Assembly: GCF_014844055.1 (NCBI RefSeq)
Contig: NZ_CP062167.1
Span: 3,571,501 to 3,635,500 of the forward strand
Direction: 5' to 3'
From: Aureimonas sp. OT7
GTDB taxonomy: Bacteria; Pseudomonadota; Alphaproteobacteria; Rhizobiales; Rhizobiaceae
DNA: 64,000 nt
Under the pieces are notes generated by a model that ran no database searches, was not told the DNA's origin, and saw nothing but the letters and a program-made list of their open reading frames with translations. Made by a program: the position numbers and the translations under genes. The stretch's first letter is position 1. The number at the start of each line of letters is the position of its first letter. Shown one piece after another: positions 54,251-62,378 of the stretch.

Positions 54251-55327
54251 TTGGCGGTGTTGCAGACGACGACCGAAGCGGCGGCGATACCGGTATCGGT
54301 GGCCGGCCTGTCGCGCCGCATCGGCGCGCTGGATATCCTCTCCGATATCGACCTCGACGTCGCAGCGGGGGAAATCCTCTGCCTCGTCGGCCATTCGGGG
54401 TGCGGCAAGTCCACGCTCCTGCGTCTGCTGGCGGGAATCGACGCACCCAGCGCCGGGCGGATCGCCTTCGGCGGTGAGGTCGTGGCCGGCCCCGGCCGCT
54501 TCGTCGAGCCGGAAAAACGTGGCGTCGGGCTGATGTTCCAGGACTATGCGCTGTTCCCGCATCTGACGGTGCAGCAGAACATCGCTTTCGGCCTGCGTGG
54601 CCGGTCCCGGGGCGACATCGCGGCACGCGTGCAATCCACCCTGCAACGACTGGGTATCGCGCATTTCGGCACACGGTACCCGCACATGCTGTCGGGCGGC
54701 GAGCAGCAGCGCGTGGCCCTCGCCCGCGCCATCGCACCACGCCCGGGCGTGCTGCTGATGGACGAGCCCTTCTCAAACCTCGACAGCCGCCTGCGCGAGG
54801 CTGTGCGCATGGAGACGCTGGCGCTCGTGCGCCAGGTCGGCGCGACGGTCGTGCTGGTGACGCACGATCCGCAGGAAGCCCTGATGGTCAGCGACAGGAT
54901 TGCCCTGATGCACAATGGGCGCATCATCCAGACGGGCACCGGCCGCGACCTCTATTACAGGCCGCAGACCCCTTTCGTGGCGCGTTTCTTCAGCGATTTC
55001 AACGAAGTGCGCGGCACGGTCCGCCATGGCGCCGTCGATACGCCCTTTGGCCGCGTGGGGGCTGGCCATGGCGCCGCCGAGGGAGCCGAGATGCTGGTGC
55101 TCGTCCGTCCCGGCGGATTGCGCCCGGGCAGTGGCGACGGCAGCATAGAAGCTCAGGTTGTTCATCGACGTTTCTGCGGTGAAGTCGAAGAACTCGACCT
55201 GAAACTGGATGCACACCCGCAACTTGTAACCATTCGAAGAAACATCGGAGACTTTGCTTCCGAAGCGGACCGTATCCGCATCGTGTTGGACCGTAAGGAT
55301 ACCTTTGTATTTCCCGTATCCTCGTGA
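54251..55327 (+). CDS. fbpC: Ferric iron ABC transporter ATP-binding protein (FbpC type)
   Basis: The 358-residue ATPase has Walker A GHSGCGKST, signature LSGGEQQRVALARA, Walker B VLLMDEPFSNLDS, switch His in VTHDPQEA, and a C-terminal TOBE-like regulatory domain (about 245-358). The VGLMFQDYALFPHLTVQQNI Q-loop is of the FbpC/PotA group. The first codon appears to be TTG at 54251 after GGGGGGCG. It precedes the binding protein gene, an order less usual than fbpABC. The iron role is inferred from FbpA and FbpB next door. Confidence 0.86.
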   Translation: MAVLQTTTEAAAIPVSVAGLSRRIGALDILSDIDLDVAAGEILCLVGHSGCGKSTLLRLLAGIDAPSAGRIAFGGEVVAGPGRFVEPEKRGVGLMFQDYALFPHLTVQQNIAFGLRGRSRGDIAARVQSTLQRLGIAHFGTRYPHMLSGGEQQRVALARAIAPRPGVLLMDEPFSNLDSRLREAVRMETLALVRQVGATVVLVTHDPQEALMVSDRIALMHNGRIIQTGTGRDLYYRPQTPFVARFFSDFNEVRGTVRHGAVDTPFGRVGAGHGAAEGAEMLVLVRPGGLRPGSGDGSIEAQVVHRRFCGEVEELDLKLDAHPQLVTIRRNIGDFASEADRIRIVLDRKDTFVFPVSS

Positions 55328-55354
55328 CAATTTCGCGAGCAGCCGATTTAAACT

Positions 55355-55369
55355 TGACTAGACCAGTCA
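55355..55369 (+). promoter_or_regulatory. Iron-responsive (IRO/RirA-type) box TGA-N9-TCA upstream of fbpA
   Basis: TGACTAGACCAGTCA has the exact TGA-N9-TCA core and is itself an inverted repeat (TGACT/AGTCA). It lies 48 bp before the fbpA start in an AT-rich gap after fbpC. The core matches RirA targets of Rhizobiales, so repression in iron-replete cells is expected. Confidence 0.65.
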
Positions 55370-55416
55370 TGTTGGGTTTCTAGCGGGCCATGAAGGTCAT
55401 CGTAGGAGACATGGTC

Positions 55417-56445
55417 ATGCGCGCGGTCAACTCAACTCTCGGCAGGGCACTCTTGTGCGGCGCCTGCCTTTCGGCGGGCGTCGGCTCGGCACTCGCAGCC
55501 GAGGTCAATCTCTACACCACCCGCGAGCCGGGACTGATCCAGCCGTTGATCGCAGCCTTCGAGGCAGAGACGGGCAACACGGTCAACACCATCTTCCTCA
55601 AGGACGGGCTTGCGGAACGCGTCGCCAGCGAGGGTGAAAGCTCGCCCGCAGACCTGCTGATGACGGTCGATTTCGGCAACCTTGTCGACCTCGTCGACAA
55701 GGGCCTGACACAGCCGGTCGAGTCGGAGACGCTGGAAAGCGCCATCCCGGAAAACCTGCGGGATGCGAACGGCAACTGGTTCGGCCTCTCGGCCAGAGCC
55801 CGTGTCCTCTATGCCGCCAAGGATCTCGACATCGACAGCTTCACCTATGAAGAACTGGCCGATCCCGAGTGGCGCGGCAAGGTGTGCATCCGCTCTGGAC
55901 AGCACCCCTACAACACGGCGTTGTTCGCGGCCTATGATGCCCATCACGGCAGCGAGGCCACGCAAACCTGGCTGGAGGGCGTCAAGGCCAACCTCGCCCG
56001 CAAGGCTGGCGGCGGAGACCGGGACGTCGCCCGCGACATCATGGGCGGCATCTGCGACATCGGCATCGCCAATTCCTATTATGTCGGCCTGATGCGCAGC
56101 GGCGCCGGAGGGCCCGAACAGGAAGAGTGGGCCAAGGCCATCAAGGTCATCCTGCCCACCTTCGAGGGCGGCGGCACGCAGGTGAACATCTCGGGCGCGG
56201 CCATCGCCGCGCATGCGCCGAACAAGGATGTCGCCGTCGACTTCCTGGAATTCCTCGTCTCGGAAGAGGCCCAGGAAATCTACGCCCGCGCCAACTACGA
56301 ATACCCGGTGCGCGCCGGTGTCGAGGTCGATCCGATCATCGCCGAATTCGGCACGCTTGAAATCGACCCGACGCCGCTGGCCACCATCGCCACGCGCCGC
56401 GCCGATGCGACCGGCCTTGCGGAAAAGGTCGGCTTCGACGATTAA
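55417..56445 (+). CDS. fbpA: Ferric iron ABC transporter periplasmic binding protein (FbpA type)
   Basis: The 342-residue binding protein has a signal peptide (LLCGACLSAGVGSALA|AE). The mature start EVNLYTTREPGLIQPLIAAF and the SARARVLYAAKDLD and GICDIGIANSYYVGLM segments (adjacent Tyr pair) are typical of FbpA/AfuA, where Tyr residues bind ferric ion. ATG 55417 has GGAG at the right distance; ATGs at 55390 and 55411 are less suitable. A hairpin follows the stop. Confidence 0.92.
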   Translation: MRAVNSTLGRALLCGACLSAGVGSALAAEVNLYTTREPGLIQPLIAAFEAETGNTVNTIFLKDGLAERVASEGESSPADLLMTVDFGNLVDLVDKGLTQPVESETLESAIPENLRDANGNWFGLSARARVLYAAKDLDIDSFTYEELADPEWRGKVCIRSGQHPYNTALFAAYDAHHGSEATQTWLEGVKANLARKAGGGDRDVARDIMGGICDIGIANSYYVGLMRSGAGGPEQEEWAKAIKVILPTFEGGGTQVNISGAAIAAHAPNKDVAVDFLEFLVSEEAQEIYARANYEYPVRAGVEVDPIIAEFGTLEIDPTPLATIATRRADATGLAEKVGFDD

Positions 56446-56459
56446 GCGGGCTCGAACCT

Positions 56460-56491
56460 GCACCGCCGCCGGATGGTCCCGGCGGCGGTGC
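56460..56491 (+). terminator. Hairpin between fbpA and fbpB
   Basis: GCACCGCCGCCGG-N6-CCGGCGGCGGTGC is a perfect 13-bp stem, 14 bases after the fbpA stop and 23 bases before the fbpB start. There is no U-run. It likely limits permease expression relative to the binding protein. Confidence 0.65.
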
Positions 56492-56514
56492 GTATCCGCG
56501 CACTGGAAGCGAGC

Positions 56515-58191
56515 ATGACGACGCCGACATCTCCGGCACGGGCCATATCCGGCGCCCGCCCATGGCGTCGTGGCCGCGCCATGTGGATCGCCGCCGCGGG
56601 CATCGTCGCCGCGATGGCGACGATGCCGATCTTGGCCCTGACCGTGCTGGCGCTGGGCGGCTCGCTCGACGTCTGGCCGCATCTCCTGTCCAATGTCCTG
56701 CCGCGCGCAACGTGGAACACGCTGCTGCTGCTTGGCGGTGTCGGCGCCCTTACCGGCATCGTCGGCTGCGGCACCGCATGGCTGGTGACGGCCTACGACT
56801 TCCCGCTGCGGCGCCAGATGGAATGGGCCCTGCTTCTGCCGCTGGCGGTGCCGACCTACATCGTCGCCTATGCCTATCTGGATCTCCTGCATCCCGTCGG
56901 GGCCGTCCAATCCACCATCCGGCTGATCCTCGGCTATGACAGCCCGCGGGATTTCCGGCTGCCGGACGTGCGCTCGATGGCAGGCTGCATCCTGATCGTT
57001 TCCTCGGTCCTCTACCCTTACGTCTACATCACCACCCGCGCGATGTTCATGACGCAGGCCGCCAACCTGATCGACGTATCGCGGACACTCGGCTGCAGCT
57101 ACCGCGCCGCCTTTTTCCGGGTGGCGCTGCCGCAGGCGCGGCCCGCCATCGCCGTCGGCATCAGCCTTGCCTTGATGGAAACGCTCAACGACATCGGTGC
57201 CTCCGAGTTTCTGGGTATCCGCACGCTGACCGTCTCGATCTATTCGCAATGGGTCAACCGGACGGACCTTGCCGGCGCCGCGCAGATCGCGCTTGCCCTC
57301 CTGCTGCTCGTGGTCCTTGTCGTGGCGGCGGAGCGCTGGGCACGCCGGCATCAGGCTTATGCCGCCTCGGCCCAGCGCCCCCGCCGGCTGGAGCCGAAGC
57401 GCCTGCCCGGAGCGGCGGGCTTCCTTGCCCTGCTCGCCACGCTCGTCCCGGTGTCCTTCGGCTTCCTGTTTCCGGCGTCCTATCTGGCGGATGCCGCCAC
57501 CCGGCGCATCGCCTTCAGCGGCGTATCGCCGGCCATCCTGAACGAAGTGATCAATACGGTGTCCATCGCCACGGCCGGGACTCTGGCGGCGCTTGCCTTC
57601 GGCCTCGTCATCGCCTTCGCCGCGCGTCTTGCGCCAGGGGGCGTGTCGCGCCTGTTCACGCGCGCCGCCCTGGTGGGCTATGCCATACCGGGCACGGTGC
57701 TCGCCATCGGTGTCCTCTATCCCGTCACGCTGGCGGACCGCTGGATGGACGGGCTCTGGCGGAGCTATTTCGGAACCGGTCTCGGCCTCGTCCTTCTGGG
57801 CTCCGGCAGCGCGCTGGTGCTGGCCTACACGCTGCGCTTCCTGGCCATATCCACCGGCGGCATAGAAGCCGGCCTGTCACGCATTCCATCGTCGCTGGAC
57901 GGCGCGGCGCGCACGCTGGGTGCGACACCGCTCAGACTGCTCGCCACCATCCACATCCCCTTGTCGCGCGCCGCCATCGCGGCGGCGGCCATCCTGATCT
58001 TCGTCGACTGCATGAAGGAGTTGCCGGCAACGTTGCTGCTGCGGCCGCTGAATTTCGAGACGCTGGCGACGCATCTGTATGGCGAGGCCGCGCGCGGAAC
58101 CTACGAGGATGCGTCCGTCGCCGCCCTGCTCATCGTCCTGGTTGGCATGGTCCCTGTCGCCGTCCTTTCACGGATCGGTCGCGAGCGTTAG
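56515..58191 (+). CDS. fbpB: Ferric iron ABC transporter permease (FbpB type), fused two-domain
   Basis: The 558-residue permease has about 12 helices and two copies of the binding-protein-dependent transport module. Coupling loops are SRTLGCSYRAAFFRVALPQA and AARTLGATPLRLLATIHIPL. The duplicated layout is typical of FbpB/AfuB/SfuB. ATG 56515 (MTTPTSPAR) follows GGAAGCGAGC; an ATG at 56473 would lie within the hairpin loop. Its stop overlaps the stop of the convergent kinase gene by four bases. Confidence 0.92.
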   Translation: MTTPTSPARAISGARPWRRGRAMWIAAAGIVAAMATMPILALTVLALGGSLDVWPHLLSNVLPRATWNTLLLLGGVGALTGIVGCGTAWLVTAYDFPLRRQMEWALLLPLAVPTYIVAYAYLDLLHPVGAVQSTIRLILGYDSPRDFRLPDVRSMAGCILIVSSVLYPYVYITTRAMFMTQAANLIDVSRTLGCSYRAAFFRVALPQARPAIAVGISLALMETLNDIGASEFLGIRTLTVSIYSQWVNRTDLAGAAQIALALLLLVVLVVAAERWARRHQAYAASAQRPRRLEPKRLPGAAGFLALLATLVPVSFGFLFPASYLADAATRRIAFSGVSPAILNEVINTVSIATAGTLAALAFGLVIAFAARLAPGGVSRLFTRAALVGYAIPGTVLAIGVLYPVTLADRWMDGLWRSYFGTGLGLVLLGSGSALVLAYTLRFLAISTGGIEAGLSRIPSSLDGAARTLGATPLRLLATIHIPLSRAAIAAAAILIFVDCMKELPATLLLRPLNFETLATHLYGEAARGTYEDASVAALLIVLVGMVPVAVLSRIGRER

Positions 58192-59447
58192 CCGGATCGG
58201 GCTGCCGGCAGCGATACCACCTGTTCGAGCCCACCGGACGGCCGGTTGGCGATCGTCAGGGTGCCGCCTTCCTGCTCGATGATCTCCCGCGCTATGGCAA
58301 GCCCGAGGCCGGCTCCGGGCGCCGACTTGCGGCGCGCCGGATCGACGCGGAAGAACGGCTCGAAGACCCTGTCGAGTAACTCCGCCGGTATGCCGGGGCC
58401 CTCGTCGCCGATGACCACGCGCAGGCGCGGCCCGTCGGCCTGCAACGATACGGTTCCGCCGCCGCCATGGATGCAGGCATTCTCGATCAGGTTGCGCAGG
58501 GCGCGCTTGATCGCCAGTGGCCGCGCGTGCACCACCGCCTCCGTCGCAATGCCGCGCCGTGTGACGGTCAGGCCGATCTCGTCCAGTTCGTCCACGATCT
58601 CGCCGGTCAACGCGGCAAGGTCGACATGCTCCCGCCCTTCCGGGCCCGCTACCTCCTCGCGAACCAGGCGGATGGCGCTGTCGGCGATCCTGTCGAGCTC
58701 CGAAAGGTCGCGCAGCCACACCTCACGGTCCTCGTCGGGCAGGAACTCGGCGCGCAGACGCATGCGCGTCATCGGCGTGCGCAGGTCGTGGCCGGCCGCG
58801 GCCACCAGCCGCATCCGGCTCTCCATGGCATTGCGCAGCCGGGTGGACAGGCGGTTCAGGGCGGCGGCGGTTTCACGCACCTCGGCCGGGCCGCGCTCCT
58901 CGACATGCGGAAGCAGCCCATCCGGGCCGATCGCGCCGACCGCCTCGTCAAGCATGCGCAGCGGGCGGGTCATCATGGTTGCCGCGATCAGGGCGATGGC
59001 CAGCGCGCCCAGGACGACCAGCCCGAGGTAGAATACCAGCGGCGCGCGCGCCGATGGCGGCGGTGCCGGGTAGGTCAGGTAGGCCCACTGCCCCGGCTCG
59101 TATTCGAGCGCAAGCCGGCGCGCGCCATCGGCATCCTGCAGAACCAGCACCTGCATCGGGTTGCCCTGGAGGGCCAATATCCTTTGCACGCCATGCGCCT
59201 CGCGGGCCAGTTCGCCATCGTTTTCGCCGCCGGGTGGCGGGCCGGTGCGTATGCCATGGCGCGCCGCGGCGGACGGATCCTGCCGCAGCACGCTTGCCAC
59301 GATCCGCACCTCTTCCGCAAAGGCGGCGGCAAAGCTGTGGCGGTCGGGGCGCTCCAGCACGCGCCAGCTGACCAGTGCCGCAAGCACGACGACGCCGACA
59401 ATGGAAACCACCAGAAGGAGAGCCAGCCGGGAGCGGATCGAACCCAT
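58188..59447 (-). CDS. Sensor histidine kinase of an OmpR-type two-component system
   Basis: The 419-residue membrane kinase has helix 1 at about 9-30, a periplasmic domain at about 31-135, helix 2 at about 137-158 and HAMP at 159-212. HisKA follows with AAGHDLRTPMTRMRLRAEF (His220), then N-box NLIENACIHGG, G1 GDEGPGIP and G2 GLGLAIAREI. The sequence style resembles the EnvZ/RstB group. Its ATG overlaps the regulator stop by one base (TGATG). The divergent target next door is a Spy-like envelope protein, so envelope stress is a possible signal. Confidence 0.9.
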   Translation of the reverse strand: MGSIRSRLALLLVVSIVGVVVLAALVSWRVLERPDRHSFAAAFAEEVRIVASVLRQDPSAAARHGIRTGPPPGGENDGELAREAHGVQRILALQGNPMQVLVLQDADGARRLALEYEPGQWAYLTYPAPPPSARAPLVFYLGLVVLGALAIALIAATMMTRPLRMLDEAVGAIGPDGLLPHVEERGPAEVRETAAALNRLSTRLRNAMESRMRLVAAAGHDLRTPMTRMRLRAEFLPDEDREVWLRDLSELDRIADSAIRLVREEVAGPEGREHVDLAALTGEIVDELDEIGLTVTRRGIATEAVVHARPLAIKRALRNLIENACIHGGGGTVSLQADGPRLRVVIGDEGPGIPAELLDRVFEPFFRVDPARRKSAPGAGLGLAIAREIIEQEGGTLTIANRPSGGLEQVVSLPAARSG

Positions 59448-60166
59448 CAGGACACTCTCTCCACCTGTGTCGAAAACTGGTAGCCGCCATTGCGGACGGT
59501 CTTGAACAGGCGGAACACGCCGCCATCCCCGAACTTGCGGCGCAGGCGGCTCATCGTCACGTCGATGGTGCGGTCGAACGGGTCGGTGAAGCTGCGCCCG
59601 TGCAGGAGATCCAGAAGCGTATCGCGCGACAGGACACGGCCCGGCCGATCCAGGAAGATGACCAGCAGGTCGAATTCGGCACCCGTCAGGTCGAGGTCCT
59701 GGCCGGCCTCGTCCGTTACGCGCCGCGCCGTCTTGTCTGCGGTGAAGCCCGAAAAGCGATAGACGCCGGTTTCCGGCTCCTCGGAACCGCGCTCGGCGCC
59801 GCGCCGCATGACCGCGCGTATGCGCGCCGCCAGCTCGCGCGGGTTGAAAGGCTTGCCGAGATAATCGTCGGCCCCGAGTTCCAGCCCGACGATCCGGTCG
59901 ACATCCTCCTTCAGCGCGGTCAGGAGGATGATGGCCAGATCCGGCCGACGGTCCTTCAATTCCCGGCACAGGTCCAGCCCGGAGCCATCGGGCAGCATCA
60001 CGTCGAGAACGACGAGATCGATACCCCCGGCCGCCACCTTCTGTTCCGCTTCCGCGCGGTTGGCGGCCAGATCGGTACTGAATCCTTGTCCTTCCAGGTA
60101 GCGACTCAAAAGATTGCGGATATCCGCATCGTCGTCGACCACCAGCACGCGGGTTCGACCGTCCAT
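59447..60166 (-). CDS. OmpR-family response regulator
   Basis: The 239-residue regulator has a receiver (acidic pocket VVDDDAD, phospho-acceptor Asp55 in VVLDVMLPDG, Lys in LGKPFNP) and a winged-helix domain (LTGAEFDLLVIFLDRPGRVL, DRTIDVTMSRLRRKFG). The start at 60166 follows GGAAGCGGAG. It is translationally coupled to the kinase gene. It diverges from the gene for a Spy-like periplasmic protein across a 216-bp gap. Confidence 0.92.
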   Translation of the reverse strand: MDGRTRVLVVDDDADIRNLLSRYLEGQGFSTDLAANRAEAEQKVAAGGIDLVVLDVMLPDGSGLDLCRELKDRRPDLAIILLTALKEDVDRIVGLELGADDYLGKPFNPRELAARIRAVMRRGAERGSEEPETGVYRFSGFTADKTARRVTDEAGQDLDLTGAEFDLLVIFLDRPGRVLSRDTLLDLLHGRSFTDPFDRTIDVTMSRLRRKFGDGGVFRLFKTVRNGGYQFSTQVERVS

Positions 60167-60382
60167 CTCCGCTTCCTTCGCTTGCCGTCCAGTGTCTTCA
60201 TTTAGGCGGCGTCGCACCGCATTTCCTGCGGAAATTTGTTGCGAAACCTTGCAGCGCACCCCGCTCCCCGGTCCCGACCGAGCCAGGGCGACACTTTGCA
60301 ACATATCGAAACACGCCGGGCGCGGTCCGGCCGCGAAGCGAGCCTATATGGTCGTTCATCGCAAGCCAAAGGAGCGAAACGG

Positions 60383-61060
60383 ATGAAGACTTCGTCGAAA
60401 CTACTGGCCGGCCTGTTGGCCACCGGCATCGCGCTTCCGGCACTGGCGCAGACGGCGCAGCCGGCACCCCCGCCTCCGCCGCCGGCGGCTGCAGGACAGG
60501 ATGCCAAGGGCCCGCCGCACGGCCCCGGCGGACCGGGCGGCCCAGGCCGGATGATGCGGGGCGAAAGGCCGGACCGCCCGTCGATGCTGTGGGATGTCGC
60601 CTCGCGGCTGACCGCGGCCGAAACGGCGCTGGGAATAACAGCCGAGCAGCAGGATAGCTGGAACGCCTTCACCCGCGCGGCGATCGGTTTCGTGGAAGCC
60701 GGGCGCCCGGCGCGCGGCGGCCCGGATGTGGCCGCGCAGGACGATGAAGACGAGGCCGGCCCGGCATCGGACGACGCCGCCGCGACCGAGACGGACGATG
60801 CCGACGAGGCGGCCCCGACGCTACCCGACAGCCGCCCCTTCGCGCGGGTGGACAGAATGCTGGAACGCAGCATTGCCCGTGGGCAGGCGGCCGAAACGCT
60901 GCGTACCGCGATGGCGCAGCTGGCCGGCGAGTTGACACCGGAGCAGACCGCGACGGCCGAGCGCCTGCTGCGTGAGCTGCCGCGCCCCGGCCGCCATGGC
61001 AAGGGCCCGCATCACCACCGCCCGCACGGGCCGGGTCAGGAGCGCGGCGACCGTCGATAG
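60383..61060 (+). CDS. Spy/CpxP-like periplasmic protein (LTxxQ type)
   Basis: The 225-residue protein has a signal peptide (LLAGLLATGIALPALA|QT), a Pro- and Gly-rich linker (PAPPPPPPAAAG) and two helical segments with LTxxQ-like motifs (LGITAEQQDSW, ELTPEQTA). Between them is an acidic low-complexity stretch (DDEDEAGPASDDAAATETDD), and the C-terminus is His-rich (HGKGPHHHRPHG). The family senses or buffers envelope stress and metals. The His/acidic regions may bind metal ions. AAAGGAG precedes the ATG. Regulation by the divergent OmpR-type system is likely. Confidence 0.82.
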   Translation: MKTSSKLLAGLLATGIALPALAQTAQPAPPPPPPAAAGQDAKGPPHGPGGPGGPGRMMRGERPDRPSMLWDVASRLTAAETALGITAEQQDSWNAFTRAAIGFVEAGRPARGGPDVAAQDDEDEAGPASDDAAATETDDADEAAPTLPDSRPFARVDRMLERSIARGQAAETLRTAMAQLAGELTPEQTATAERLLRELPRPGRHGKGPHHHRPHGPGQERGDRR

Positions 61061-61078
61061 AACGTAAGAGCCAGCACG

Positions 61079-61106
61079 AGGCCGGGGCGCGACGCTCCGG
61101 CCTTGA
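61079..61106 (+). terminator. Hairpin after the Spy-like gene
   Basis: AGGCCGGGGCG and CGCTCCGGCCT form an 11-bp stem with one G-U pair and a CGA loop, followed by TTG. It is a probable terminator 18 bases after the stop. Confidence 0.55.
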
Positions 61107-61158
61107 CGCTGCCCGGCCCGCCTGCAATGCCGGTCCTGCACATCGGAAGGGACCGGGC

Positions 61159-61899
61159 ATGGCGGAACTGCGGGGCATACTCTTCGACAAGGATGGCACG
61201 CTGCTGGATTTCGACGCCACATGGGCGCCGGCGACGATGCAGGTCCTGAATGCGCTGGCGGATGGACGCCGGGACATCGCCGACCGCATGGCCATGGCCT
61301 GCGGCCTCGACATCGCACGCATGACATTCCGGCCGGGCTCTCCCATCATCGCAGGCGATACGGCGGACTATGCCCCCGTCTGGGCCGAACTTGTCAGCGT
61401 GCCCTTCGACAAGGCCTTCGAGACGCGGGTCAACGATCTGTACCGCGCCGCCAGCCTGTCGACCTTGCGCGGCTATGACGACGTCGCCAGGGGCATCGAC
61501 CATCTCATCGCCCAGGGCTATCGCATCGGCCTGGCCACCAACGACGCCGAAGCCACGGCACGTGCGCATCTGTCCGCGCTCGGCGTCTTGGACCGGTTCG
61601 ACTATGTCGCCGGGTACGATTCCGGCCATGGGGCCAAGCCCGGTCCCGGCATGGTCGAGGCTTTCGCCAGGGAGACCGGGCTTCACCCGGCAGCCGTCGC
61701 CCTGATCGGCGACTCCCCCCACGACATGGACGCCGCCAGGGCCGCCGGCGCGCACCCTGTCGGCATCGCGCGGACGCCGGCGGCGCAGGATGCGCTCGCC
61801 AGCCATGCTGAAGTGATCGTGACCGATCTGGCCGGCCTGATCGAATGGCTCGACAGCAAGGCCGCGCCTCAGGCCCGGACGGACGGGCGTAGCGCGTAG
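61159..61899 (+). CDS. gph: HAD-superfamily phosphatase, phosphoglycolate phosphatase-like
   Basis: The 246-residue HAD hydrolase has motif I FDKDGTLLDFD (nucleophile Asp), motif II LATNDAEA, Lys in HGAKPGPGMV and motif III IGDSPHDMDAARAAG. A helical cap lies between. This pattern fits phosphoglycolate phosphatase or a related sugar-phosphate phosphatase; the gene name is by similarity. Its 3' end overlaps the convergent DoxX gene by 31 bases. Confidence 0.85.
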   Translation: MAELRGILFDKDGTLLDFDATWAPATMQVLNALADGRRDIADRMAMACGLDIARMTFRPGSPIIAGDTADYAPVWAELVSVPFDKAFETRVNDLYRAASLSTLRGYDDVARGIDHLIAQGYRIGLATNDAEATARAHLSALGVLDRFDYVAGYDSGHGAKPGPGMVEAFARETGLHPAAVALIGDSPHDMDAARAAGAHPVGIARTPAAQDALASHAEVIVTDLAGLIEWLDSKAAPQARTDGRSA

Positions 61900-62273
61900 G
61901 CACCATCGCCAAGCAGCGACAGCGCGACCAGGCCGGCGATCCACAGTCCGAGAAACTCCCAGCCGCCGCCTTCATTGGTGAAGAAGAACCCGGCCGGCCC
62001 GTGCACGGTCACGATGGCACCGAGCAGAATGGGGATGAGGGCAACGGCAACGATCCGGGCCTTGAAACCAAGGATCAATGCGACGCCGCCGAGCACCTCC
62101 GCCAGGATCACGATATAGGCGAGAAAGCCCGGAAGGCCGAGGCTTGCAAAGAACTGCGCCGTCCCCGCCGGCGTGAAGACGAAGATCTTCAGCCCGGCAT
62201 GGGCCAGGAACAGGAGCCCCAGGACGAGGCGAAGAAGGAGCACCGCGTAAGGTGCGGTTCTGGTGTCGATCAT
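61869..62273 (-). CDS. DoxX family membrane protein
   Basis: The 134-residue inner-membrane protein has four helices (VLLLRLVLGLLFLAHAGLKI, FLAYIVILAEVLGGVALIL, IVAVALIPILLGAIVTVHG, FLGLWIAGLVALSLLG). It belongs to the DoxX family, often paired with a divergent LysR regulator as here. The precise role is unknown; relatives are linked to thiosulfate or redox stress. GGAAGTG lies upstream of ATG 62273. Confidence 0.9.
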   Translation of the reverse strand: MIDTRTAPYAVLLLRLVLGLLFLAHAGLKIFVFTPAGTAQFFASLGLPGFLAYIVILAEVLGGVALILGFKARIVAVALIPILLGAIVTVHGPAGFFFTNEGGGWEFLGLWIAGLVALSLLGDGAYALRPSVRA

Positions 62274-62298
62274 GATGTTCACTTCCAACGGTTCATGG

Positions 62299-62329
62299 TT
62301 TTCGAAGCGCATATTGCCTCTATCGAAAA
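62299..62329. promoter_or_regulatory. Inverted repeat TTTTCGA-N17-TCGAAAA between doxX-type and lysR-type genes
   Basis: Two exact 7-base arms in the 105-bp divergent gap are placed where LysR regulators bind to control themselves and the divergent gene. Confidence 0.5.
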
Positions 62330-62378
62330 ATTGGAGAAGACTGTCGTTCAGGATATAAGCTCACACCCGGGGGAATAG

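Noticed and set aside
56473-56514. Start of fbpB at ATG 56473
   Set aside because: That ATG lies in the loop of a 13-bp hairpin and lacks a ribosome site; ATG 56515 has GGAAG upstream.
55432-57351. 639-codon minus-strand open frame opposite fbpA and fbpB
   Set aside because: The coding evidence on the plus strand is strong, and the antisense product has no domain.
59448-59969. N-terminal extension of the second histidine kinase to 59969
   Set aside because: It overlaps the response regulator completely, is Arg/Pro-rich, and the membrane segment begins just after ATG 59447.
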